Assembly (NCBI GenBank): GCA_035531075.1
Contig: DATKTO010000041.1
Coordinates: forward strand, 116,152 to 180,151
Length of the DNA stretch: 64,000 bases
Direction: 5' to 3'
Source: 39-52-133 sp035531075
Lineage (GTDB): Bacteria; Pseudomonadota; Gammaproteobacteria; Burkholderiales; Gallionellaceae
Made by a program: the position numbers and the translations under genes. The notes under the pieces were generated by a model that was not told where the DNA came from, did not search any database, and saw nothing but the letters and a program-made list of their open reading frames with translations. Positions within the stretch are counted from its first letter, which is position 1; each line of letters starts with the position of its first letter. Of the stretch, positions 8,294-16,551 are shown piece by piece.

Positions 8294-9301
8294 TTAAAAA
8301 TGGTGGCGGATGCCCAGCGAGGCAGAGTAATTGGCGGTGAGTTGTTCGCCGTTTACATACTGGTAAACGGGTACTTGTACCAATGTATACAGCTGCGTCG
8401 AAGGGGTGAGTGCATAGCTTACACCGGGTGTTATGGCGACAGTTTTCATACCGCTGCTGGCCTCGCTAGTCAAAGGTGAAAGAGCTGCAGCGCTACCTGT
8501 GTCGGTATCGTTCCATTGCGTATTCACTTGCAGTAGGCCACTTAAGGTATTGGAAAAAGCGTAACGTGTGCCACCATCGAGATTGACTTGATTGCCCGGG
8601 CGGAACTGAGCGCTGGCGGAAATGGAATTCTGAATTGAGCCTTGAATGAACCAGTTCCACGCACTACCCGGTGTGTTTTTGGTCCAGAATACGCCGAGGA
8701 TCAGGTCGGTGCTGCCATTTCCAGGCTGCAGCGTTGCTTCCCCCGGTAATGCTCCTGTGTTCAGCGAAAAGTCTTTGCGGCCGGTATTTAGCTTCAAGCC
8801 CAACTTGATTCCCATTCCTGAATGATTGTCCAGGCCACTGTCCCAGCGGTAACGTCCTGCCACCCTGATGTCGCCGAGTGAGTTGGCAGTAAAACTTTCA
8901 GTTGTCACCAGAGTTGGATTTGTATCGCCGATTGAATGGGTATGGTCGCGCATGACATAAGGCAGTTGCAGAGTGGCGCCCCAATGTTCGTCATGGGTAT
9001 AGTCTAAAGTAGCGGTGACGAGCTGGTTGATGGTGCGCAGGTCTTCCGCTTCAATTCGAGTGTTGTATGGATATGATGTGGGGTCGGCGACGATTTTATT
9101 GCTGCCCGATCGCAACATGTCTGCACGGCTGTAGCTATAGCGAAAATCCGTGCTCCAGCCCGGTGTGCTGATGCCGTGTTCGTTCCAGTCGGTGTTAATA
9201 GAGCAGGAGGTACTGCCGCAACTGGCTTGTACCTGATTGTTTATGATCACTCCCAGCAATGCGATGCTAAAGGAGCAAAGGCGTTGAAAATTAACTGGCA
9301 T
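8294..9301 (-). CDS. Outer-membrane beta-barrel protein, MetA-pathway/phenol-degradation-like family
   Basis: Probable outer-membrane porin-like barrel; substrate unknown. From the ATG at 9301 the protein has a clear signal peptide (MPVNFQRLCSFSIALLGVII, cleavage likely after VQA), then CGSTSC and about 300 residues of alternating polar/apolar strands, ending RHHF with the C-terminal Phe typical of BAM substrates. A longer frame from TTG 9352 adds 17 residues that would bury the signal peptide, so 9301 is preferred, although no clear ribosome site is seen. It is a single gene convergent with the flavoprotein. The family call rests on overall layout only. Confidence 0.65.
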   Translation of the reverse strand: MPVNFQRLCSFSIALLGVIINNQVQASCGSTSCSINTDWNEHGISTPGWSTDFRYSYSRADMLRSGSNKIVADPTSYPYNTRIEAEDLRTINQLVTATLDYTHDEHWGATLQLPYVMRDHTHSIGDTNPTLVTTESFTANSLGDIRVAGRYRWDSGLDNHSGMGIKLGLKLNTGRKDFSLNTGALPGEATLQPGNGSTDLILGVFWTKNTPGSAWNWFIQGSIQNSISASAQFRPGNQVNLDGGTRYAFSNTLSGLLQVNTQWNDTDTGSAAALSPLTSEASSGMKTVAITPGVSYALTPSTQLYTLVQVPVYQYVNGEQLTANYSASLGIRHHF

Positions 9302-9393
9302 AAACTTGTTGCTGTAAATTAAAAAATAAGTATTTTTTAGGCTATGCAACAAATTGCCATGCTGTCAAACTCCCGGAAACGCCCGGAAATCAA

Positions 9394-10719
9394 TCAGTCG
9401 CTCTGTGCGATTTTCTGTTTGGACAGTGGCGGATTTTTCGCGAAATAGCGTTTGATGCCGCCCAAAATCGCAGAGGCCAATTTTTCCTGATAGTGGCTGT
9501 CGTTCAGGCGGCTCTCTTCATCAGGATTGCTGATGAAGGCCGTCTCGACCAGTATCGAAGGAATCTCCGGCGATTTCAGCACGGCAAAACCGGCCTGCTC
9601 GACCTTGCCGCGATGCAGGGTATTGATGCCGCCCAATTCTCCCAGCACGTGTTTGGCCAGCTTCATGCTGTCACTGATGGTGGCAGTTCGCGACAGGTCC
9701 AGCAGAGTGCGTGCAAGGTAGGGATCTTTATCCGCGATGTTTACACCGCCGATAAGGTCGGCCTCATTTTCTTTCTTTGCCAGCCAGCGCGCATTTGCGC
9801 TGGTGGCTCCTCGTTCCGACAGCGCAAATACCGATGAGCCGCGTGCACGCGGCTTGACGAAGGCGTCGGCATGGATGGAAACAAACAGGTCAGCCTGGGC
9901 TTGGTGTGCTTTAACAACGCGTATACCCAAAGGGATAAAGTAATCACCATCGCGGATAAGCAGCGCGCGCATATTAGGTATGTTATCGATTTGTGCCTTG
10001 AGCCTGCGGGCAATTGCGAGGGTGACAACCTTTTCCTGGGTGCCGCGGCGGCCATGTGCACCCGGATCTTCGCCACCGTGCCCGGCATCGATGGCGACAA
10101 TCAGGATGCGGCCACTTTTTTCAGTGCGGCCCGGAGGCGAGGTTATTTCGGACGCAGGAGTCGTTGCTGTGATTTGCGGATCAGACTTGGCGGCTAGGCT
10201 ATTTTCAGGCTCTGCACTGGCCGTGATTGCGGGCATGCTTGCCATGTCGGGTTCTGCCGTATGGACAGTGATGCCTGATGACTGCAGTAGTGCAATCAGC
10301 GGATCGACAGGATGAGTGGGGAATATATCCAGCACCAGACGATGGCCGTATTCCGCGACCGGTTTGAGGTTGAATAGCTGGGGTTTGACCTCGGTTTTTA
10401 AATCGAGTACTAAGCGCACCACACCAGGTTTGAAACGACCCACGCGCACGCTTTTGATGTAAGGATCGTCATTGCCGATCTTTGGATTGAGTGAGTTAAG
10501 TACCTCATTGATTTCCACTCGTTCCAGGTCGATCACCAGGCGATCCGGATTTTTGATGCTAAACTGATTGTATCGAATCGTCTGGCTGGATTCGATAGTG
10601 ATACGGGTGTAATCCTGAGCTGGCCATACGCGTACCGCGCTGATAGCAGTGGCAGCCTGTGCCTGGGAAATCCACAACAGGCAGATTGCCGCACTGATTT
10701 TTACAAGCTGTTTAAGCAT
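9394..10719 (-). CDS. amiC: N-acetylmuramoyl-L-alanine amidase with AMIN domain
   Basis: Zinc amidase that splits septal peptidoglycan during cell separation. The 441 residues comprise a signal peptide (MLKQLVKISAAICLLWISQ, cleaved near AQA), an AMIN domain at about residues 25-130 (VRVWPAQDYTRITIES) for septal targeting, a low-complexity linker and the Amidase_3 domain from about 205. Metal ligands and catalytic residues are seen in DAGHGGEDPGAHG, VSIHADAF and the Glu of LVETAFISN. The start overlaps the tsaE 3' end by 19 bases; tsaE-amiC is a frequent proteobacterial pair, often followed by mutL, which is absent here. Confidence 0.93.
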   Translation of the reverse strand: MLKQLVKISAAICLLWISQAQAATAISAVRVWPAQDYTRITIESSQTIRYNQFSIKNPDRLVIDLERVEINEVLNSLNPKIGNDDPYIKSVRVGRFKPGVVRLVLDLKTEVKPQLFNLKPVAEYGHRLVLDIFPTHPVDPLIALLQSSGITVHTAEPDMASMPAITASAEPENSLAAKSDPQITATTPASEITSPPGRTEKSGRILIVAIDAGHGGEDPGAHGRRGTQEKVVTLAIARRLKAQIDNIPNMRALLIRDGDYFIPLGIRVVKAHQAQADLFVSIHADAFVKPRARGSSVFALSERGATSANARWLAKKENEADLIGGVNIADKDPYLARTLLDLSRTATISDSMKLAKHVLGELGGINTLHRGKVEQAGFAVLKSPEIPSILVETAFISNPDEESRLNDSHYQEKLASAILGGIKRYFAKNPPLSKQKIAQSD

Positions 10720-11207
10720 TCCCTACCTGTATCTGTATACGCACGTAGGCTTATGTTACGCCCATCAGGCAAAATCTCGAAGTTAATTTCCACGTCGGCT
10801 GGTGGCAGCAGTCCGGCTGCCTGTTCCGGCCACTCCACCAGGCAAATATTGACGCCGTCGAATTCATCGTTGAAGCCGGCGCTTTCCCATTCCGCGGGCT
10901 CGCGGAAACGGTACAAATCGAAGTGGCGCAAGTTTAATCCAGCTACTGCATATTGCTCAAGCAGGGTGTAGGTCGGGCTTTTAACGCGCCCCTGGTAACC
11001 GAGCGCATTGAGCAATGCGCGTACCAGTGTGGTTTTGCCAGCGCCGAGATCGCCGCGCAGATAGATCACCATACCCGGCGCCAGATTTCCGGCCAAACGT
11101 ATCGCAAAGGCTGCCGTTGCGGCCTCATCAGGCAGGTTTATCGCGAGCTCCCGGCTTGCGGCGGAATGCCCGCTTACACCACTTCGGTTATTATCCTGTT
11201 TATGCAA
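10701..11207 (-). CDS. tsaE: tRNA threonylcarbamoyladenosine biosynthesis ATPase TsaE
   Basis: ATPase of the TsaBDE complex that makes t6A37 in ANN-decoding tRNAs. Walker A is GDLGAGKTTLVRALL near residue 50; SPTYTLLEQY and HFDLYRF follow. The frame is open far upstream, but the conserved core begins at ELAINLPDEAATAAF. No ATG or GTG exists near it. A TTG at 11207 with GGAGGAAG about 6 bases upstream on this strand gives a 168-residue protein of normal length. That start lies inside the first codons of the divergent queG, so the two 5' ends overlap by 6 bases. Confidence 0.9.
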   Translation of the reverse strand: MHKQDNNRSGVSGHSAASRELAINLPDEAATAAFAIRLAGNLAPGMVIYLRGDLGAGKTTLVRALLNALGYQGRVKSPTYTLLEQYAVAGLNLRHFDLYRFREPAEWESAGFNDEFDGVNICLVEWPEQAAGLLPPADVEINFEILPDGRNISLRAYTDTGRECLNSL

Positions 11208-12299
11208 AACGAGCTTCCTCCAGAAAACAATTACGCGATACTGACTGCCCGGATCAAGCAATGGGGCGCCGAGCTGGGCTTTCAGGCTGTGGGCATCAGC
11301 GACACTCATCTGGGTGCGGCTGAAACACGTCTGCAGCAATGGCTGGCGCAGGGTTATCACGGCGCGATGGATTATATGGCAAAACACGGCAGCAAACGCA
11401 GCCGCCCGGCGGAGTTGATTCCCGGCACGGTGCGCGTGATATCTGTACGCATGGACTATTATCCGCCCGCTGCCAAAGATGCATGGGAAGTGATCAGGGA
11501 TGGCGAGCGCGCCTTTATATCGCGTTATGCGCTGGGGCGGGATTATCACAAGGTATTGCGCAACCGCCTGGACCAATTGGCACAAAAAATTCGCGCCGAG
11601 GCGGGTGAGTGCAATTGCCGCGTGTTTAGCGACAGTGCGCCTGTGCTGGAAGTGGAACTCGCGGAGAAAGCGCGCCTGGGCTGGCGCGGCAAGCATACCC
11701 TGCTGCTGACGCGTGAGCACGGTTCATATTTCTTTCTGGGGGAAATCTACACCGACCTGCCATTGGCGCTGGATGCGGAGACAGCGGAAAAAACGACGCA
11801 AAAAAATCACTGCGGCAGCTGTACGGCCTGTCTCGATATCTGCCCGACCCGGGCGATCATTGCGCCCTATCAGGTGGATGCGAGGCGCTGTATTTCATAC
11901 TTGACCATCGAGCTGAAAGGCAGTATTCCGCAAGAATTCAGGGAGATGATAGGCAACCGCATCTACGGCTGCGATGACTGCCAACTGGCCTGCCCGTGGA
12001 ACCGTTTTGCGCAGAAATCAGTGGAACCGGATTTTGCGGCCAGGCACGGTCTGGACGATATCACGCTTAGCGAACTGTTCGCCTGGGATGAAGCCACCTT
12101 CCAGAAAAAATTTGCGGGCAGTGCGGTTTATCGCATCGGCCATGAGCAATGGCTGCGCAATATTGCCGTCGCGCTGGGGAATGCACCGGCCAGTGAGAAG
12201 GTGCTGCTTGCGCTGCAATCACGCATGCATCACCCATCGCCAGTGGTGGCTGAGCACGTGGAATGGGCGTTAAAACGACATCAGCAGCTTGGTGGATAG
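11202..12299 (+). CDS. queG: Epoxyqueuosine reductase
   Basis: Cobalamin- and Fe-S-dependent enzyme that reduces epoxyqueuosine to queuosine in tRNA. The 365-residue protein has the N-terminal cobalamin-binding region and two 4Fe-4S cluster motifs, CGSCTACLDICPTRAI near residue 205 and CDDCQLACPWNRF near 260, then a HEAT-like C-terminal part. The ATG at 11202 (MQNELPPEN) is the first sensible start; the frame continues upstream through tsaE antisense without an N-terminal match. No good ribosome site is seen. Both neighbours at this junction act in tRNA modification. Confidence 0.93.
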   Translation: MQNELPPENNYAILTARIKQWGAELGFQAVGISDTHLGAAETRLQQWLAQGYHGAMDYMAKHGSKRSRPAELIPGTVRVISVRMDYYPPAAKDAWEVIRDGERAFISRYALGRDYHKVLRNRLDQLAQKIRAEAGECNCRVFSDSAPVLEVELAEKARLGWRGKHTLLLTREHGSYFFLGEIYTDLPLALDAETAEKTTQKNHCGSCTACLDICPTRAIIAPYQVDARRCISYLTIELKGSIPQEFREMIGNRIYGCDDCQLACPWNRFAQKSVEPDFAARHGLDDITLSELFAWDEATFQKKFAGSAVYRIGHEQWLRNIAVALGNAPASEKVLLALQSRMHHPSPVVAEHVEWALKRHQQLGG

Positions 12300-12305
12300 A
12301 TACGT

Positions 12306-13157
12306 TTATTTTGCCGCGGCGAGCAATTTGCGTATTTCATCAAAATCCTTGTCTTTTGCGACCCCAACACCATCATAACCTTGTTCAATCGCGGCAAGGA
12401 TGGCCTTGTTTTCTTTTGTGTTGCCGTTGAGCCCCAGCATCGCATTCTTGAGCATATTGACGGTTATAGGGGGAAGATTTTTATTGACTGCGAAAAGATA
12501 GGAGGGGATGGGGGCTGATGTATAAATAACGCGCATTCCTTGCGCCTTATACTTCTCCGCCACCGTATCTTTCAGAATACCTGCATCGAACCCACCATTG
12601 AGTACAGCCGTGGCGATATTGTCGTCGTTATCCAGATAATCATAGGATGAGAACTGGTCGGTTTTGACACCTGCTTTTTCGACAATCGCCGGCTGCAGTG
12701 TGGATTTTTTGTCGCCAAATGCGAATTTTTTGCCGTGGAGATCGCTAACTGTCTGGACGGGGCTGTCTTTGGGAACCGCAATCACTAAAGTGAAACTGGA
12801 TTTGCCTTTTTTAAGCGGATTGACCAGCGGGACCACTGCATATTTTTCATGCGCTTCAAGATATTCGTCAGGTGACAGATAAGCAATTTGAAGATTACTC
12901 ACGCCCAGTTTGTCGACTGCCGAGTTCAGATCGGAGGAGTCATGAAATTTAACTTTGATTCCGGTTTTGCTGCTTAAATATTTGGTCAGTGGAGTCAGTC
13001 GCTTCACCATATCTGGCGCGGTGTTCGTGGCCGCACAACCCAATTGCAGGTCTCTTCCGGAGTCGTGTCCGGCGGCGTAAATGTTGGTGGTGAAGAAAAA
13101 GGTGAAAGCGCTTAACAAACTGATGAAAATGGCATGCTGGAATTTAAATTTTGACAT
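12306..13157 (-). CDS. PhnD-like periplasmic phosphate/phosphonate-type substrate-binding protein
   Basis: Probable periplasmic solute-binding protein of the PhnD/transferrin-fold family. From the ATG at 13157 it has a signal peptide (MSKFKFQHAIFISLLSAFTF, cleaved near YAAG), then the family layout: PLTKYLSSKTGIKVKF, LQIAYLSPDEYLEAH, KDSPVQTVSDLHGKKFAFGD and a second lobe with GGFDAGILKDTVAEKY. An upstream extension of the frame would bury the signal peptide. No ABC permease or ATPase lies beside it, so it may act with a distant transporter or as an input module for a signalling protein. The ligand cannot be told from sequence. Confidence 0.8.
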   Translation of the reverse strand: MSKFKFQHAIFISLLSAFTFFFTTNIYAAGHDSGRDLQLGCAATNTAPDMVKRLTPLTKYLSSKTGIKVKFHDSSDLNSAVDKLGVSNLQIAYLSPDEYLEAHEKYAVVPLVNPLKKGKSSFTLVIAVPKDSPVQTVSDLHGKKFAFGDKKSTLQPAIVEKAGVKTDQFSSYDYLDNDDNIATAVLNGGFDAGILKDTVAEKYKAQGMRVIYTSAPIPSYLFAVNKNLPPITVNMLKNAMLGLNGNTKENKAILAAIEQGYDGVGVAKDKDFDEIRKLLAAAK

Positions 13158-13380
13158 CGATGCAGTTTTTTCGGTAATGATCATATTTTTATCGTAGTCT
13201 GAATATCCTGTGTTTGTCAAAACCTTATACGCAAGTGCTTGTTCCTGTGTATTCACGTAGCAGCTGTCAGGTGTTAAACTGAATTTTGAACTTCCCCATT
13301 GGGTAAATTGTACATAATGTTGCTAACAGCTAGCCACGTTCTGAATTTCTCACAGTTAATTATTAAAATAAAATAATGCA

Positions 13381-15090
13381 ATGAAATTTCAATTAATCTT
13401 GATCAGTCGTTTACGCAAGGCAATTGCTGCTTTTTTCACGTTGCTGGCACGACGCTGGAAAAACAGTTTTTATCTGTATCTTGCAGTATTTTTTACACTA
13501 TTGGCGCTGGCTGACACCGCCTTTTTGCATGTGACTGCAAATATGCGGCAGACGACTTTTGATATGATGATGCGTTACCGCATCATGGTCGCCAAACCTG
13601 ATCCGGATATTGTTATTGTCGATATCAACGAAGCAAGTTTGGCTGCGATGGCCAAGGATTATGGGCGCTGGCCATGGCCGCGGCAGGTGCTGGGTGAGTT
13701 TCTTGAGCAGATTGAAAAGCAGCGGCCAAGCGCGGTAGTGTTCGATATTCTGTTCAGCGATGCGGATGTCTATAACCCGGACAGCGATGCCTATTTTGAT
13801 GCGGCGATCGCAGCCACCGGCAATACCTATTTCCCCATCCTGCGGCTGGACCCGGACAGTGACAGCCTGAGCCAGATCAAACCAGCGATGATTCCCGGCG
13901 TGCAGGCGTTGTCTGAGGAAGCGGATAAGGATGCGACTGTGGCGGTTGTTTTGCCGCCTTTTGCGGCGGCAATCAAAGGCGGTCGGCTGGGACTGCACAA
14001 TATCTATCCTGATGCGGATGGGGTAGTACGCAATTATCATATTTACAGTGAAGATTATGGCTGGAAATTGCCGTCTTTATCGGCGCGTCTGGTGCAAGGC
14101 GAAGGCTGGCCGAAAACCGATGCACAGCGTGTGCTGCTCAATTGGCGTGGCCCGCCTTTTACCTACCATTATGTGAGCTTTGCCGAGGTATTCACCGACC
14201 TTGGCAGTAAAGTCAAAAAACGCCCGGCGAATGAATTTACCAATAAAATAGTGATCATAGGTTCGACTGCCCCCAGCCTGTTTGACAGCAAGCCAACCCC
14301 GCTGAGCAAAATACACCCTGGTGTGGAAATACTCGCGACCTCAATAGACAATATGAAGCACGGTGACTTTTTGCGCTTTCCTGAGGCACGCCTGCCCTAT
14401 CTATTGTTGACCGTGATTTTTATATGGATTATTGCTGCTGGATTTTATCGCAATGTAGGGCGTGCCAAAATTGACATGCTGTTCGCATTCTCGCAGTTGA
14501 TTTTGATCGCCATTTCATTCGCTACAATTAATTTTACCGATACCTACATTAACCTTACAGGGCCGCTGACAGTTGGTCTGCTGTACTTTTCGATTGCGCG
14601 CATTTATTCATCCGCCACCGGCAAGGCGCTTGAACAAAATATGGTGCGCATGTCGCTGGAGCGCAACGGGGAATTGCAGGCGACACTGCTATTAATTCGT
14701 CTCGACGTGAGCAAAAATATTGTGCCTGACCCGATACTGGAAAAAATTCGCTATGCTCTGGAAAAATGTGGAAATGAAGTCAAAAGCGTAGATATTTTGA
14801 AAGGTTACCAAAAAGGTTTGTGGGATTTGTTTGAAAAAACTTTTGCGGTGTCCTGGGTCGTGCCTGCGGGAGATGAGGAAAGCGCTGAAAGAGTGCGGCA
14901 GGATATTGAAGCGGTGCTTGCAACATTGCATGTGCAGTTGCGCAAAAACCTTGCTCAGCCTGATAATGCCGCAGAATGGTTTGTACACCAGGGGATGATA
15001 ACAGGAGGCAATGCAGCGCGCGCAAGCTGGCGCGGGATGTTTGCCACAGCCTTGCTGAACTGGGATGAGCAAAAAGGAAAAAATTCATGA
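13381..15090 (+). CDS. CHASE2-domain membrane sensor without a recognisable output domain
   Basis: Likely envelope sensor. A membrane anchor (about residues 27-50) leads into a periplasmic CHASE2 domain at roughly 50-330, with family motifs PDIVIVDINEASL, WPWPRQVLGEFLEQI, VVFDILFSDAD and KIVIIGSTAPSLFDS. Three more membrane helices follow at about 338-358, 366-388 and 393-410. CHASE2 proteins usually carry a cyclase, kinase or GGDEF domain next. Here the last 150 or so residues (from LLLIRLDVSKNIV) show no GGDEF, His-kinase or class III cyclase catalytic motif. The stop overlaps the next gene by 4 bases, tying it to the SH3 and M48 proteins. No clear ribosome site precedes the ATG. Confidence 0.85.
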   Translation: MKFQLILISRLRKAIAAFFTLLARRWKNSFYLYLAVFFTLLALADTAFLHVTANMRQTTFDMMMRYRIMVAKPDPDIVIVDINEASLAAMAKDYGRWPWPRQVLGEFLEQIEKQRPSAVVFDILFSDADVYNPDSDAYFDAAIAATGNTYFPILRLDPDSDSLSQIKPAMIPGVQALSEEADKDATVAVVLPPFAAAIKGGRLGLHNIYPDADGVVRNYHIYSEDYGWKLPSLSARLVQGEGWPKTDAQRVLLNWRGPPFTYHYVSFAEVFTDLGSKVKKRPANEFTNKIVIIGSTAPSLFDSKPTPLSKIHPGVEILATSIDNMKHGDFLRFPEARLPYLLLTVIFIWIIAAGFYRNVGRAKIDMLFAFSQLILIAISFATINFTDTYINLTGPLTVGLLYFSIARIYSSATGKALEQNMVRMSLERNGELQATLLLIRLDVSKNIVPDPILEKIRYALEKCGNEVKSVDILKGYQKGLWDLFEKTFAVSWVVPAGDEESAERVRQDIEAVLATLHVQLRKNLAQPDNAAEWFVHQGMITGGNAARASWRGMFATALLNWDEQKGKNS

Positions 15091-15584
15091 AAATTAAAGA
15101 GATAGCTATTTTGCTTTTATTGGTATTGGCCGTTCAGCCCGCTGTTGCAGTGGAAACAGGAACCGTACTAAAGGCCGAGGTAATCAAAAAAGAACCTTTT
15201 ACCGATGCAAAAACGGTAGCCACGCTGAATGTGGGCGATAAGGTGAATATTCTGAAAAAGGATGGAGGCTGGCTGAACGTGAAGAGCGCCAGAGGCGGCG
15301 GCTGGGTACGCATGTTGAGCATACGCAAAGGCGAGGCAAAGAAAGGCAAGAGTGTGGCTGAAAGTTTTGCCGGACTTGCTTCTGGTCGTGCAGGAACTGG
15401 CAAGGTGGTTGCCACTACGGGTATACGCGGCCTTAATGAAGAGGAGTTGAAGGCGGCTAAATTTGATGCAGAAGAGCTTAATCTTGCCGAGTCTTATATG
15501 ACAACGCGTGCTGAAGCGCAGAGTTTTGCCAATCAAGGCAAGCTAAAGCCGCGTAGCCTGGACTATCTTCCATTGCCGCAATGA
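15087..15584 (+). CDS. Secreted protein with a bacterial SH3-like domain
   Basis: 165-residue protein with a signal peptide (MKIKEIAILLLLVLAVQPAV, cleaved near AVA) and one SH3b-like domain at about residues 25-80: the sequence TVLKAEVIKKEPFTDAKTVA followed by LNVGDKVNILKKDGGWLNVK and GGGWVRM is the usual SH3b strand pattern. The remaining 80 residues are charged and unassigned. Such domains often bind peptidoglycan or peptides. Its ATG overlaps the CHASE2 stop (ATGA), and the M48 protease starts 10 bases after its stop, so the three are probably co-translated. Confidence 0.8.
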   Translation: MKIKEIAILLLLVLAVQPAVAVETGTVLKAEVIKKEPFTDAKTVATLNVGDKVNILKKDGGWLNVKSARGGGWVRMLSIRKGEAKKGKSVAESFAGLASGRAGTGKVVATTGIRGLNEEELKAAKFDAEELNLAESYMTTRAEAQSFANQGKLKPRSLDYLPLPQ

Positions 15585-15594
15585 GGAGCATGAT

Positions 15595-16461
15595 ATGAAA
15601 TCAGTTTATTATAAAGTGGTGCTGCTATCCGGATTCATGCTGAGTTGTGGCACAGTCTATGGTTTTGATTTTGGCCAGGAGTTTAACAAGGCGCTGAAAG
15701 AAAACGTGCAGGAAAAGATCGGAAAGAACCCTGGTGCGGCTGCGAATGTACTGTCGGGGATAGTCGGAACCTCGCAGGAAGAAGAGGTGGCGATCGGCAA
15801 ACAAATTGCCGGCAACCTGTTGGGCGCTTCTCCTCTGGTAAAAGATAAACGCCTGCAGAAATATATCAACAACGTAGGGCGCTGGGTGGCAAGCCAGAGC
15901 GAGCGCCCTGATCTGCCCTGGCATTTTGGCGTGATCGAATCGAATGATATCAACGCCTTTGCCGCACCGGGGGGGTATATCTTCGTCACGCGCGGTTTGT
16001 ACCTGCAATTGCATAATGAAGCAGCGCTGGCTGGTGTATTGGCGCATGAAATCGGCCATGTTATACGCCAACATCACCTGAAGATCCTGCAACAGAGCAG
16101 TTTGGTAGCTTTGGGTGGCGAGGCGCTGTCCAGGCAAGTCGGTAATAACGAAAAAGTACAACAACTGATCGGCAGCGGTGCGGAGGTAGTGGCAAGGTCG
16201 CTGGACAAGAATGCAGAGTTTGAAGCCGACAGTATCGCCGTGGTATTGTCCGCACGCGCCGGATATGACCCCTTCTCGTTTCCCGAAGTGCTGCAGGACA
16301 TCGGGCATATTGCGAAAGATGATAACAGCGTAGAGTTGCTGTTTAAAACCCATCCTCATCCTGATGAACGCCTGGATAAATTGAATGTGGCGATGGATGA
16401 CAGGCTGGACAACGTAAAAGGATTAACCCTGGAGAAACGCTTCTATCGTATCAATCCTTAA
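15595..16461 (+). CDS. Secreted M48-family zinc metalloprotease
   Basis: Periplasmic peptidase related to the LoiP/BepA group. The 288 residues start with a signal peptide (MKSVYYKVVLLSGFMLSCG); the catalytic helix is LAHEIGHVIRQHH near residue 150, with the third zinc ligand Glu in NAEFEADSIAV near 207. The segment AFAAPGGYIFVTRGL before the HExxH is typical. It ends shortly after the conserved THPHPDERLDKL and lacks the TPR tail of BepA. A GAGGAG-type site precedes the ATG. Coupling to the CHASE2 sensor and SH3 protein suggests an envelope-stress or cell-wall maintenance role (inference). Confidence 0.9.
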   Translation: MKSVYYKVVLLSGFMLSCGTVYGFDFGQEFNKALKENVQEKIGKNPGAAANVLSGIVGTSQEEEVAIGKQIAGNLLGASPLVKDKRLQKYINNVGRWVASQSERPDLPWHFGVIESNDINAFAAPGGYIFVTRGLYLQLHNEAALAGVLAHEIGHVIRQHHLKILQQSSLVALGGEALSRQVGNNEKVQQLIGSGAEVVARSLDKNAEFEADSIAVVLSARAGYDPFSFPEVLQDIGHIAKDDNSVELLFKTHPHPDERLDKLNVAMDDRLDNVKGLTLEKRFYRINP

Positions 16462-16551
16462 TCAATGTCATGAAAAGTCAGCGTGCGGTGTAAATAAACG
16501 AGGCGACAATGCAGTCGTTCAACTAACCGGAAAGATGGCCTTGGAGGTTTA

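Noticed and set aside
11208..11720. Upstream extension of tsaE to 339 residues
   Set aside because: The extra 171 residues are antisense of queG; the TTG at 11207 has a strong ribosome site.
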